DNA of 64,000 nt from Apricaphanius iberus (lineage: Eukaryota > Chordata > Actinopteri > Cyprinodontiformes > Aphaniidae), in the NCBI GenBank assembly GCA_028564705.1, contig JAPXFQ010002718.1, positions 992,001 through 1,056,000 of the forward strand, given 5' to 3'. The translations under genes were made by a program, and so were the position numbers. This document shows positions 13,301 through 26,400 of the stretch, piece after piece (the stretch's first letter is position 1; each line of letters begins with the position of its first letter). A model generated the notes under the pieces. That model worked only from the letters and a program-made list of their open reading frames with translations, searched no databases and was not told where the DNA came from.

Positions 13301-15403
13301 CAATGTTGTTGTTTTTGCCTAGTTTTGTTCAGTATCGCTAGTACATTTTCTGACAGATCCCCAAACACACTAATAGAGTTGAGATCATTCGGATTGCATT
13401 AATAGATAAATATTAAAGCAGTCTGTAATTGCTATTCTCAAGATTAGTCTTGGAAAAGGGGGGGTGGTCTTATTATGGGGTCGTCCTATATTCGGGTCAA
13501 TACGGTACTATTAATAGCCATATGTTACCATCGAGCTAAAATAACGAGCACATATCGCTAACATGAGAAGAAGGTCAAATTGTATTGCTATCAAAACAAT
13601 GGCCAAGAAGCCACAAATGAAAGAAACTGAAGAACCTGACCCGTCAATTAGATTAAGTCTTTCAGCAAATCGTTGTTGATGTTGGCGGAGGTTACCGAAG
13701 CACTCATCCTTCCAACAAACAAAAAATACTTTCCCACAAAATAAAAGTTAACCAGGCACTTCTCCAAGGTTCTGATGCAGGGGGGGCGGTGTAAAGAATC
13801 ATGTGGGTTGGTAATCCAACAACCGAACATTTTGACTGTTCCACTTCCACCTTCTGCATTCCTGAACTCGGACTACAGAATCACAGTGAGAAATAAAGAT
13901 GGCAGAGTCACTCAATGTTTAGCCAAAAGTCCATGACCTTGTTTGGCTGTTCCAGTGCAAGTACTGTGACATAATAGTTCACAAAAACATAATGGTTGAT
14001 AGAGAAAACTGAACGGCTTAAAAAATATATCTCCACAACACCTGGAGTAAATAATTTATGCTTTTTTGCGCTCCTAGAGACTCTAAATGCACAACACACT
14101 AGATTTAAGAGCTAAAAAAAACGGTAGGATATGTCCCCTTTAAATAATAATAAAAAACACTTTGCAATATATTTCAGAATCATCTGTAATTTTATTATTG
14201 ATCAGCCGTGTTGACAGCAGACGTCTACATTTATGAGTTTCTTGCTCTGTGCAGGTAATGACAAGGAAGCAGCTGATGAAGAGGATGAGGAGGGTATGCG
14301 GCTTTCCGCACTGGATGGTCTTTGCTCCGTCTCTGGGAAAAAGAACAGCCTCTCTCTCAGGGAGGACGTAGACGCCAATGGTGAGAGCAACACATCGAAG
14401 CCAGATTTAACCTTCGCTCCTGATTTTAGCTCAACGCTTCTTCCTATCGACTCTGAACAGTTTCCCTTTCCCTGCAGAAGCCCACAGCATGATATTGCCT
14501 TCGTCGTGTTTCATTATGTGGTTGTAACTAGATACATTTACTCAGTTGCATGTTGGGAAAAAATGCCTATACTGTAATTTTTACTTTTACTTGAGTAATA
14601 TTATTACTATTCTTACTTAAGTAAAAGTTCTACCCCAAGTAACTTTTGAAGAAAACCTATTCTAACCAAAAATGCTGGAAACACAGGCACACGACTAAAC
14701 TTTATGTGAAAGTGAGACCTCTTGTGTCTACACAGTTGTTGTTCTAATATTAATAATAATAATTAATATCTGCTGAGCTTCCAGAGACATTTGGAGATAA
14801 TGGATGTATGGTTAACACCGTACATCTTTAATGGAAGTACTTTACCCTGTTTTAACATGCAGTATACATACATTATCTACTGTAAGTACAAGTATGATAC
14901 ATTTGTTTTTTATTGGATTTTTTTCAGAAAAGTGTTCCTTGTTAAATTTGTTATTGAGTAGTTATGTTATATATTTTCAATTTACTTAGTCTTTAGTGTT
15001 CCAAAACTTATACATGGCATAATATTCTTGTTAGTCGGATTATATAATTTTAAATATTACATCAGATGCTACAGTATTTAAGTAGCCTTTTAATCAAATA
15101 CTTTTCACTCTTACTTGAGTAAATACCTGGACGGTTACCTTGTGTTTTTAATTGAGTAAAAATATGTTGAAGTAGTGTTTTACTACTTACTCTACCGACC
15201 TCTCGTGTTACGCCATAAATAGCATTTTGCTAATGGATTGAACAAAGCTTTTATAGAGGTTCACAGCTTTGGATATTGTTCTAGAACTCACCCCTGCTTT
15301 AAACTTCTCCACAGCTTCCTCCCTGATTTGTCTGCTGTGTTCCTTCTTCTCAGTCTTTATATCATTTGTATCATATTTACACCTACTCTGGCTATGTCCG
15401 CTT

Positions 15404-15473
<70 letters not shown>

Positions 15474-18400
15474 TACTTAAGCTATAATCTTATCAATTTC
15501 AGGAGTTTAAAGGAAGGACTTTGAGAAAAAAGGGTAATGTTTAATACTGATCAATGTAAGAGAAAAAAGTCATATGGACCTTTTGTATATATTTTTCTTT
15601 ATTAAAGTATATAAAAAAGATAAAAAAGTGCGACATTAAAACCCTAGATACTACACACTGAATCATGATTTTTTTTGTATGTACCATTGCACCCCTAATG
15701 TATGTAACACTGTAAATATTGGTTATTGGCCATAGCGGCAATAAAAATAATGGATAATGATATTGGCCCAAAGTTTTCATTCGATGCATCCCTGGTTTCA
15801 AAGCACATATAAAAGAATTTGATGAAAATGTTCAAATAAATGATTTAAACCTCCGAATTAAATGGTGAGGGCCTATTATATACAACAGTTAAAACTACTT
15901 TGCGAAAAGATAATTTCAAATCAGGAAATCTGCTCAAATGAGCAGCTAATAATTTATTTACTTTGAACAGGACTCAGTTTAAGTTTTCTCTTGCTTTGGT
16001 TTCCGCGGGATGAAAAGGAAAATGATTTCTGACTTCATCAAATAACTAAATTCACCTATTTACCACAGTCTGTTCTGCTTAGATGGTTAGATGTAGGATG
16101 TGAGTTGTGTCAAGACTAGCTGACAGTATTTCCGGGATGTTTTTGACTTTAAAAAAACAAAATCTACAGTCTGCTACACAGTTGAAAACCTTTTGAATAT
16201 CTTTGACAACAACTTTTGACATCCCCTCTTGTGTTTCTCCTCTTTTTACAGTCAAGAAGTGGAAGTGTGAAGTCTGTGACTCTCAGTTCGAGAGCAGACG
16301 CGGACTTTCCATCCACTCTCGTGCTCACTTGCGACAGCTGGGCTTCACCGTCTCGGAGAGCGGCGGCTCTGCCATCGAGCTGCTTCACCGGGTAGCCATG
16401 GAGCGCAGCATAGACGGCAAGATCAGCTCATCTCTGCTCACGCCAAAGAAACCCTGCCTGCGCGCCTCCCTGAAGGATGAGGAGATGGAGGACGTGGAGT
16501 TGGACGAGAAGCCCATTCCCCTCTCCATCCTGGTCAAAACGGCCAAGCGAGTTCCCTCTGGCTCCGACACCCCAACGCCGTCTCCGGGTGCCTCTCCAGC
16601 TCCAGTTCACTCCAACTCACCTTCCTCAGTAGTGAAAAAAGCCCCTATTTCATCTCTACTGCCTGTGTCTTCCCCTTTGCGCTCGCAAGAGTCCAAGGTT
16701 GGGGGAATCAAATGCTTGACCTCGAACCTCTCTGCTGCCTCCGCAACTACAACGTCCAAACCGCTCTGGGCTCCACAGGAGAACGATGCTCCTCTCAACC
16801 TCAGTGAGCACCATCATTCCAGCCTAAAACTGAATTCTAGTAAATGCTCAGTGTTTTCCATGTTAATCCTGTCATCTCCTGTTTGTTCGCAGCACTGGAC
16901 ATGGACTCAGATAAGGACATCGTTTGTCAGCTGTGCGGCGCCTGGTTTGAGACCCGCAAAGGCCTTTCCAGCCACGCGCGAGCCCACCTGCGACACTTTG
17001 GTGTGGATTACTCGGAGTCCAAGGGCTCGCCTATCGAGCTCCTGAGCCAGCTCATGGACACGGACGACTTCAAGTACAAGGCGAGCGCGCTGGAGCTGGA
17101 CGGTCCCACGGAGGTGCAGGACGTCGCAGCGAAGCAGTCGCTGCTGACGCTTTCTTCTTCTTCCTCTGCGTCGCTCCTCTACAAGGTGACCACAGTTGGG
17201 GGCGGGTCCAAAGCTACCTCTTCCTCGTCCTTGCCAGGCCCACCTGCCAAGCGACTCAAGACCTCTTCCATGCAGGTCTTCCGCCTCAGCAGTGGGGAGC
17301 TGATGGCTCTTCCACACAGTAAGTGTTGCGTGACGACTTCTACAGCTGCCTTAGACAGATTTATCTTTGGATGATTCGTTTTGTTTTATATTGCCCGAAG
17401 TCTGAAAGAAAGAATTCTCTGGTCTCTTAGACGAACCTCCAAAGGAAATAGGCTGTGAATACTGTGGGGAGTACTTTGAGAACCGCAAGGGACTTTCCAG
17501 CCACGCCCGCTCCCACCTGCGCCAAATGGGGATCACCGAGTGGTCCGTCAACGGCTCGCCGATCGACACGTTGCGGGAGATCATCACGCGGCGGGGCCTG
17601 CCCTGCGCCCTTCCTCTCAAGCCTCTCAAAACCCCTCCGCCATCGTCTCCAGGACCGCCGCGCTCCCCTCTGTCGACGTCCTCGTCTCCCTCGGCCACGC
17701 TCCTTGGCCGCCTGCCGTTTGCCTTCGCCCGCCCGTCCAGTCCTCCCCAGTCGCCAATATCCAAATCCAGCTCAGCTCCCCAGATGTCTTCGAGCAGCCT
17801 GACTCTCACACCGAAGCCGGAGCCCGTGCAGGTGGAGGTCACTCCGCCCGGATCCGTGGGAAGATCCGGAGGTTTTCCGGCCGAGTCTCCAAGTTCAAGC
17901 TGGAGGAAGTCCGACAAAGTTTACCCCCTTAACTTAGGTAGGTGAAACAAAATCCACTTATAATTGTTAGTCATTAATTACCTAATGAAATTTGTAATCC
18001 AGTCCGTGTCTCTTGGTTTCTTCTCAGCCATGGCCCATGAATCGGAGCCCACAAGAGACATTCGATGTGAGTTCTGCGGGGAATATTTTGAGAACCGCAA
18101 AGGTCTGTCCAGCCACGCGCGCTCTCACCTGCGGCAAATGGGCATCACGGAATGGTCCGTCAACGGATCGCCCATTGACACCCTGAGGGAAGTCATGCAC
18201 AAGCGACAGTCTGGCGGCTCGTCTCGCTCCGACCAGGGAGTGAAGAGAGAGTCCAGGCAGGGAACCAACAGTCCCCTGTGGGAAGACACAGGAGGAGCCA
18301 AGGGCTCGGAAGGTTTCAGTGTTCCCGGTTACCATTCCTCGAAGTTCCGGAAATCTCCTCTCAGTTTGGTTCAGTCCGGATCAAGGATCCTCAAGCAGGG

Positions 18401-19699
18401 CCTCGGTTCCGCAGGTCCGTCCGCCACCCATACGAAGCTGTTCCGATTGTCCCCGCTGGGCAAACAGCCCTTATCAGATAAGGCCCAGTCAGCGGAGGCC
18501 GCTGCTTCACACGCACATCAACTTAAAACCTTCCCATCACTTCCACATGATTTCTCCTACAAAAGAAAACCCTCACCAGAAAAGCACGGACACCAGGGTA
18601 AGCGGCAGCTTTTATACTGATGCCAGGTGGGTGCTCATACGGATCATTCCCCGTCAAATCAGGCAAAACCCGTTCTGTGTTTTTCAGACCCCAGTTGCGA
18701 GCTGTGCGGCTTCTACTTTGAGAATCGTAAGGCTTTAGCCAGCCACGCGCGAGCCCACCTGAGGCAGTTTGGTGTGACTGAGTGGTCTGTGAATGGGTCG
18801 CCTATTGAGACGCTTAGCGCGTGGATACGTAGCAGACCCCAGAAAGTCTTAGAGATGCACCGGAACTACATGCAGGGTAGCCGCTCCTCCCTGAAGAAGG
18901 TAAGGAGAACTCGATCAATTGCAAAGTTATCCTTAGCCATGTAACTTTATCTCATTTTATCCATGTTACAAACTGGACAAAAACTGCAGTTTGTTTTTTT
19001 ATGTGACATATCAACAACAAAGCAGTGTGTGTTGGTAAAGTTTAACCCCTTAAGCCGTAGGGTCCCCCAACTTTGTGATTTAAGGCCTTAAGGCCTTAAA
19101 CAACACCCACACTACTGAAAAATAGGAATAATGCACATCAAATTAAACAGCACATCAAGCACTACAAGGCTGTTTAAACTATTTTTTCCAATCACAACTC
19201 AGATGCCATGTAAATAAATATTTGCAAACAAACGTATAAAATCAAATGTTCGTCAACAACTAAACGCAACTATCCTTTAAGCTACACACAAAAACAACCA
19301 CTCAAATGAAAGCAAAGACTCGGCCGATTCCAAAACGGCCTCCAGCAACCAGTTAAATGAAAGCACCGCGTAGATATGAGCCAAAGAATGACCACAACAA
19401 GGAATCTTTTTTTCAAACTCACAGCAGTAATATTTGTCTTGCCTTTGCGGTTTTGACATGTAAATATGATTTATTTGGCAAATAAATGCTATTTTCTTAT
19501 ACTCCCATCTGCTGTGCAACTTTCAAAACTTTAATGGCGTTTCTATCACGAAGTTTTGTTCCTACGCCGCCCTTGAAATGAAATCACGGCAAAGCCATTG
19601 GTTTCAGCAAGGCTGTTCTGTTCTTCAGTCTACTCAGGGACGTTTATTTAAAAAAATAACGTTTATTTAATAACGTTTATTTAAAAAAAAAAAAATCTG

Positions 19700-19745
<46 letters not shown>

Positions 19746-22700
19746 CAGATTTTTTTCAAAGAGGCCCAAAAGTGTTTATTTTAGTTCTACTGAACACACT
19801 TTGTGATATTAAAATGAAAAATATAACTTTTACATGAAAAAAATTTGAATGGCACTCTTTGTGCCAAATGGTGCCGAATTGTACCTCGCCTGACTTACCT
19901 ACACTAAAAGTTCTCTGGTTTTCTACTTACATTTTACTGAGCAACCACTGCCATTCAAGCAATATCCATAACGTTTTTCAATATAAAACAAAAAATTGTG
20001 TTTGTTTTTTCAGGCGGAGCAAAAAAATGAACGTTTCTGTTGTGTTCCATCCTCAGTTTCTCCTAACCAGTAAGAGAAAAACATGGATTTTTCACACATA
20101 TATCAATTCTACTGAATTTTACCTTTACAATGACATCAAAGTTGCTCAAATACTCCTTTTGGTTGCTGAATGCTCATTTCAGTTCCAGATGGAGCAGGAG
20201 ATAGTAATGAGCCTGTGCGTTCATGCCAAAGCAGGGGAACTGTTTGTCATCATTAATTTAATTCATTACACCTAGTTATATGCTCAATTTGTTGTGAATG
20301 AATATTATTTAAAATTAAAAACATGAATCAAAACAATTGAAAATGTTATAATTTTTGAAATGTATGGGTTAAAAATAGTTCTGACCGGAATTTTTTTCGA
20401 CCCAGTTGGTCAAAATTACAGACATTGATGTCTGGCACGAACACTGCTTCTAGCTGAACAAGAACTCAAAGCATTCAGCCAGAGCTACAGTGATTATTTT
20501 TTTATCTGTCTTTGAATAAATCCTGTTAAAGGAGTAGGGGGCCGGATTGAAGAAATTAAACTCGCGACTGCTACCGCCGGCGCCGCGAGTAACTGCAGCC
20601 ACTGTGGCTCAAAAAGTAAATAAATTAGTGACGTAGCGTACTTTCAAGCCACCGCACAATGCGCACATCGCCAGCTGTACGCAAGTAAGCAACATGTCTA
20701 GCGACGAAGTAAGTAGAGTTTAATTGACCGCATCTGAAGTCCGGGTTCTTTCTATTCCTTCTTCCTGTTAAATCGAGAACGCGCAAGAATTCTAGGTTGA
20801 CGAGCGTGGGAAATTCGGCCACCGAATTGCAGACTATTTTGCAGCACACAGGCTGTTCAAGATAATGGGATTACACATGGGTGGGCTAATTTTACTTGGT
20901 TTAAAATGCTTCATTACCTTAATACAATTACAGAAGTGAACATGATTATAATTTATTTTAGAAATCCAGCCCCCTGCTCCTTTTAATGTGTCTGAAGGGT
21001 CCTGTCAAAGTCCCGTCCAAATCCAATCAAGAGTCGGTGGTGAAATTTAAGACACTCTGACAAAGATTGGGATTTTGCAGAAAGAATGAGCAAACTGCTC
21101 TGTGTGTAGATCTGGAAAGCTGGCAGAGAGACAGAGGCCTACATTGAAAGACCAAATGTTTGGTATGGTTTGTGGTTAACTGGCTTCTTAACATACTGTA
21201 GATAAAAACTAGCAATGATAAAAAGTCTTAGTTTGCCACAGAATCCTGGCAGATATAGGCTACTGTAAAAGCCCAAAGCCTGACGTGCTGTTTCTTCATC
21301 TCGCCCCCTTGTCCTTCCCGTGTCGCTAAGCAGCAATCGTGCTTTTTCAGATCAGTCGGGCCTCTGCTGGCAACACGAAAGACATTTTGTGTCCTGGAAA
21401 GCAGCAGACGTTTTGTCTCGCAGCCTCAGAGCCTTACTGTTGATCCTGTGCTTTTACTCCCTGTAAAAATCACTGCGGGGACAGATGCCAGAGCGACTCT
21501 GCTATTCACTTGATAGTTACCATAGTAACCAGGGTGCCTGGCAGCTTATGTTTCATCTTCAGATAAATTACAGCAAGCTGTTGATGGAAGAAAATGTGTT
21601 GAGTTTTTTTCCCTCTCCCCTGTTCTGAAATTAGTTTCTGGTGCATTTGCGTCACCCTCGCACCTTTCTTTTCAGCTCAGATTGGAGACTCCTGAATAGA
21701 TCAGAAAGTATGGTTTAGACATCTTTGGGATTATATTATGAAGTTTTTTTTTTAAGCACGACTAATTTGTGGGTTTCAAACTTGCAGTACGGGACAATTT
21801 GAACCTTTTTTATAGATGTAAAATATCTTCTAATTGGTGCATTGAGGCAATAATAAATTCTAACAATAAAGAAGGGGATGAATTATAAAAATAGGGTTTT
21901 GCTTTAAAAGTTATGTCCCCACTGAGCAGGTAACACAGCCTTGCTGGTGTTTGCGTTCAAGCTGATTAGATGTTTCAGACTGAAGTTGGGTGGGGAGTGT
22001 GATGTTAGGGGTGTGATGTCATCCGTCTAATTTAAGGAATGAGGAATTTCATAGATAGGCTTCTTCCCTCAGTGCAATAACACTGTTTGGGTTGTTTGTA
22101 CAGTGCCTCATTTTAATGACCATTTCTTTACCTTTCAGTTTGTAAGTTATAGATGATAATTATGCTTATGGTATTGTCCAGAAAATGTTTCCTATTCTGT
22201 AGTCAAATTTACATCATGTAAAGATGAACTTTTCTCATAGACTGAGAAGTAAACAAAAAAAAAGAGATTTAGTGATGAGGTATTTTTGTAATCTGTTAAA
22301 TCAATCTCTGTTGAATGTATTTAGCTTATATAGCTTCTTGGCCATGAATTCATTTTTTAGCATTCTGATTGTTCTGGGTGATCAGAGTGTTGAAGGATTG
22401 AGAAAGCATCTCTTAAAGCCTCAGCTTGAGTTTCTCCATCGTGGTGGATTTTGAGGTCTACCTTTGCTCGCTTGTAATTTTGTTAAAGCCTTGCTATTTT
22501 TCTGTGCTTGTGGCTTGAGTAACTATTTGGCATCTGTAGCCAGAAAATTGGCTGCTACCTTGAAAAATGTGCAGCGTTTGCACTACTTTACTGTTTGGCA
22601 GGAGTTCAGTTTCAGTTTTATCTAAGTTTTTGTGTGTGCCAAATCTCGTCTTTGATATCCACAGTTCTCCATAACATGTACAAGGGTACACTTAGGATCA

Positions 22701-23406
22701 AAATTACAACTAAAGACTTTGCCGGTTTCAGGTCAAATTGAAAGAAAAAACTGTAATATGTCAATGGGTTCCAAACTCCAATGATATAGTTCACTCTTCT
22801 TCTTTTGTGGCTGATATGTGCCAGACAGTGATGCACTAATACACTCTCTAAAACATAATCAGCACATTTATTTTAATGTGGCAAACAGATGGTTGGCTTT
22901 TCCACCCAAAGCTTTTTAAATATTTAGGTTAGTTAGTGAGTTATAAACGTTTGCTAAAAACTGTAGTTTGTCTTTTGCAGTCGGAGAAACTGGCTTTTTT
23001 TAAGAGTTCATATGCATCTTTAGTTAATAAAATTGCTACTCCTTTTCTTTTTTTATCTTTAGCTAAATATTCTGGTCTGTAGAACCAAATATGATAATTC
23101 ATGTCATTAAATTCAATAAAGTAACACTGGGAATTTGTTTAGAACAGATAAAAGTTTTTGTTTCATTTAACTTTTCTTTTGGAGCTTTTGACATGAAATT
23201 CATAGCAGATATCCATAACAAACCAAGTAATCCTTACATACTGCGATATTAGCATAATAAAGTCAGTGAATTTCGTTCTTTGCTATAAAGTGTAATGACA
23301 TAGTGTTGGTATTTGAAAAAATTACCGATTTAATTTAATTCCAGCACCTAATTGGTTTAAAAAAAAAGTTTATATCAAGTTTGTCCAGCAATACATACCA
23401 GGGCCT

Positions 23407-23450
<44 letters not shown>

Positions 23451-26400
23451 GCTTGCTTGCTTGTTTGCTTGCTTCTGAAAAACTGCTTCTTTATTCACAG
23501 AAACTGCAATATTTGCTGAGCAGAAGTTCTCGTATTATTTATTGATTCCATACATAAAGTTAATGAACATACACATATTTTCATCGAGCCAATAAAGCTT
23601 TAGCAAAAGCAGACAAACGCTCTTACATTTACAACTGTTTTTCAATTTGCTACTATTTTTAGAAACTTTGTCATTTTTCTCAACTCTAGACACAATGGTT
23701 ATCACTTTTAACACATGCATTCACATCATTGATGAAATCATCGCTATAGAAATAAACAGAATTTAAACTGAATTGACACAGTGGAATCATTGAACTAGGT
23801 TTGTAACAAGGTAGGTTCATTTGAATGAAAGTAAAAATAATTACAGTAGCTATGAAATACAGTATGATAAAATATTAGGGTACATCCATGGATATTGTAG
23901 TCTAATTGGTTCATGCTCCACACTAATTGGTGACTGAGACGGCTACATCGCCATTGGCTGCTCAAAAATAATTACAAGTAAAGTTGAGAACTTCAAAGTA
24001 AAAAGAGGAAACACCCTAAACCAGCTTGCAAATCTTGTTACAGTTTTTTATTTTTTGATTTTAAACATGGAAGATTGTCTGTTTCCATACAACTATGCAT
24101 TAAGATTGTCGCAACAGTTGCCTATCATTTTGAGAAGTTGTAATTTGAAATGTAATGTGTGAATTGAATTTGGAAATAGCAGTACTTTGATGTTAACTTT
24201 TATCATACTGAACCGGTGAATTTCAGTGTTGTGTAACTTTAGATATGAACTAGGTCAAAGTTCCGTTCACACATTTTAAAATGAACTAGTTTGTTTATAG
24301 ATCATATTTCACATTCATAGTTATTCTTTTTTTTTGTTTTTCAAAATGTTGTAGTGAGCTATTACCCTCAGAATCCTGGCATTTTCCAATTGTTCCCATC
24401 CATTCAGTCCACAAAGTTTCTTTTTAAGGAATTATTAAACAATCTAAGGTAGGAACCATGCTGGCATAGGAAACTAAGCCTTTACCTCACAGTGCAATAT
24501 TCTATTATATATTCTATATATTATAATATATTTGCAAAGCGCAAAATATTTAAACATTAATTAACTTTAGTCAGTTTTCAGTTTCTGTAAATGTATTTTC
24601 TGACTTGTTTGCTTGAAGAAAAAATGATAAGAACTTGTGTTATAAAGTGCAACAATTATCCCAAATGAATAAGTAAGTAACCACCATGGCTTTAGTTGCG
24701 CTTTAGTCAGGAAGGCTCGAATAAGATCGTACATCACTTAAAAAAAAAAGAACTGCGAGAGAGCGCCGTTTACAAACAGCAAAATGAGCACGTTTATAAT
24801 AATGTTTGTCAGACCCAAAGTGAGCGAGTTCAGTTCACATTCACCAAAAATATGAACGAATTCATGAACGATCGTTCATTGAACTCCTCCCATTCTCCTC
24901 ACAGAAGGCCCATTCCTCGTCCTCCGCCTCTTCTCAGTGGTCTTCTTCCTTGGCTGCTAGCCTGGCTCTGCCCCAGAGTCAAGAACTTCGCCGGGACTCC
25001 TCAGAAGTCGCCGACGAGGAATCCAGTTCCACCTCACGGTCGACTCCAGCCAGGGCCGGTGGCAGCAGCCCCACCTTCTCACGTCTCGGCAGCAGCCTTC
25101 AAGCACAGGTGGCCCGCAGCGAGCTGAATGTCCGCCTTCCAAGAGGTTTGTAGGGAACAGAGTTTCCTGTGGCACTTGTGTTCGAGCATTGAGATATTCA
25201 CACATTTTCGTCTTTAATAAAGACTTCTCTATTTTCACTTAGTTTTCTGAGGATTTTGAAATGTGAATGCAGCAGGATTAGATTACAAAATAAAGATAAT
25301 AATATAGTAATAACTGTCATGTTGGAAGTTCTCCAACACACATAGACATCACTGTAAGTTAATTCCACAGTTTGTTAATTTGGTACGAATAGTTAAGATA
25401 AATGGGCTAATTTTATATATTTGTAATGCTTCTTATGTTGAATGATTTCAGTGTTGTTTCAGGGAGCATTAGGCAACTTTAGCTCTGGGGAAAAATGAAA
25501 AACAGCATTATTAGCCTATTTATTCCCAGAGTAGAGAACCTTACAAACGTGTTAACCTCCTCTTCTTATATTCTTGGAATTCTTTTAAAATCAAACAATG
25601 TTATTCCCTGGATTTGTTTTCCTTTCTGTCTCTCAAAGTTAACGGGTACCAGAGAAGAACATTTCAGACCTCTCCTGACTTCTTGTGACAATTTGCACAG
25701 TCGGTTGTTGCCGAATAACTTTTTGCCCCATTGTATATACAGTATATTTTCCTAGTTTTTCGAGCAGATTTGATGATAGGAATCATCATTTCTTATTCTA
25801 TAAAAGGTAGCTAGAAAATAGGGATGCACCGATACTGGTATCGGGTATCGGCCCCGATACTGTCTAATGTACATGTATCGGTTAAACTTACCAGATACCT
25901 TGAACCGATACTGAAAATGTAGAAAATGTGAAATAAATTCCCACCAAAAGATTATTTTTTCACTTGAAATTTTATTTTTGTGATAATTTTATATTTTAAA
26001 TCAGTTATTTTGTCTTAGTTATGTTCAGTTAGTAAATTCTGGTGCCTTCAGTCTCTTCAAAAAAGGTATAAGGTGGAAGTTATACAGTTTATTAATTTAA
26101 CAAAAGTATCGGATCGGTATTGGGTATCGACAGATAAACAAAATCCAGGCATCGGTATCGGGACTGAAAAAGTCGGATCGTTGCACCCCTACCAGAAACT
26201 AGGCAACAATGACCAGCGGATCTTTAAAGATGATGTTACCTCGCTTTGTTTTGTAAAACAAATGGAAAATCGGTTCCAGTTGCAGTCTTTGGTCATATCT
26301 TGCCTCGACTACTGCAACATCTTCCTAACTGGTCTCCCAGTCTGTGCTGTGAAACTTTTGTGGCTGGTCCAGAGGGCAGCAGTGCGTCTGGTGTTCAATT

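Larger units (their letters stand above)
11313..13508 (+). mobile_element. pogo/Tigger-like DNA transposon with both termini
   Basis: The left end GTACCGTATTGTCCCGAATA and the reverse complement of the right end (GTACCGTATTGACCCGAATA) agree over about 25 bp with few mismatches. TA flanks both ends (11311-11312 and 13509-13510), the target site of the Tc1/mariner/pogo superfamily. A transposase C-terminal fragment lies at 13037-13240 and a foreign repeat end near 12640-12702. At about 2.2 kb it is near the size of an autonomous pogo element, but most of the transposase is gone. Confidence 0.75.
20987..24229. other. Long wiz intron segment, few repeats
   Basis: No coding exon is seen. About 21290-22080 has more balanced composition and no transposon hallmark, and contains an X-box-like site (21515-21529), so it could be conserved non-coding DNA. 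The rest is AT-rich and unassigned apart from the microsatellite at 23405. Confidence 0.4.

Noticed and set aside
15238..15487. Open frames ending in Tyr-Ile repeats
   Set aside because: They are translations of the (TA)n microsatellite.
17540..17932. Second long open frame inside the 17431 wiz exon
   Set aside because: Shadow frame of a GC-rich exon; the finger-coding frame is the conserved one.
18030..18620. Gene start at the ATG of MAHESEP
   Set aside because: The exon has a clear acceptor and joins upstream exons in phase. The family has this segment as internal sequence after PLNL.
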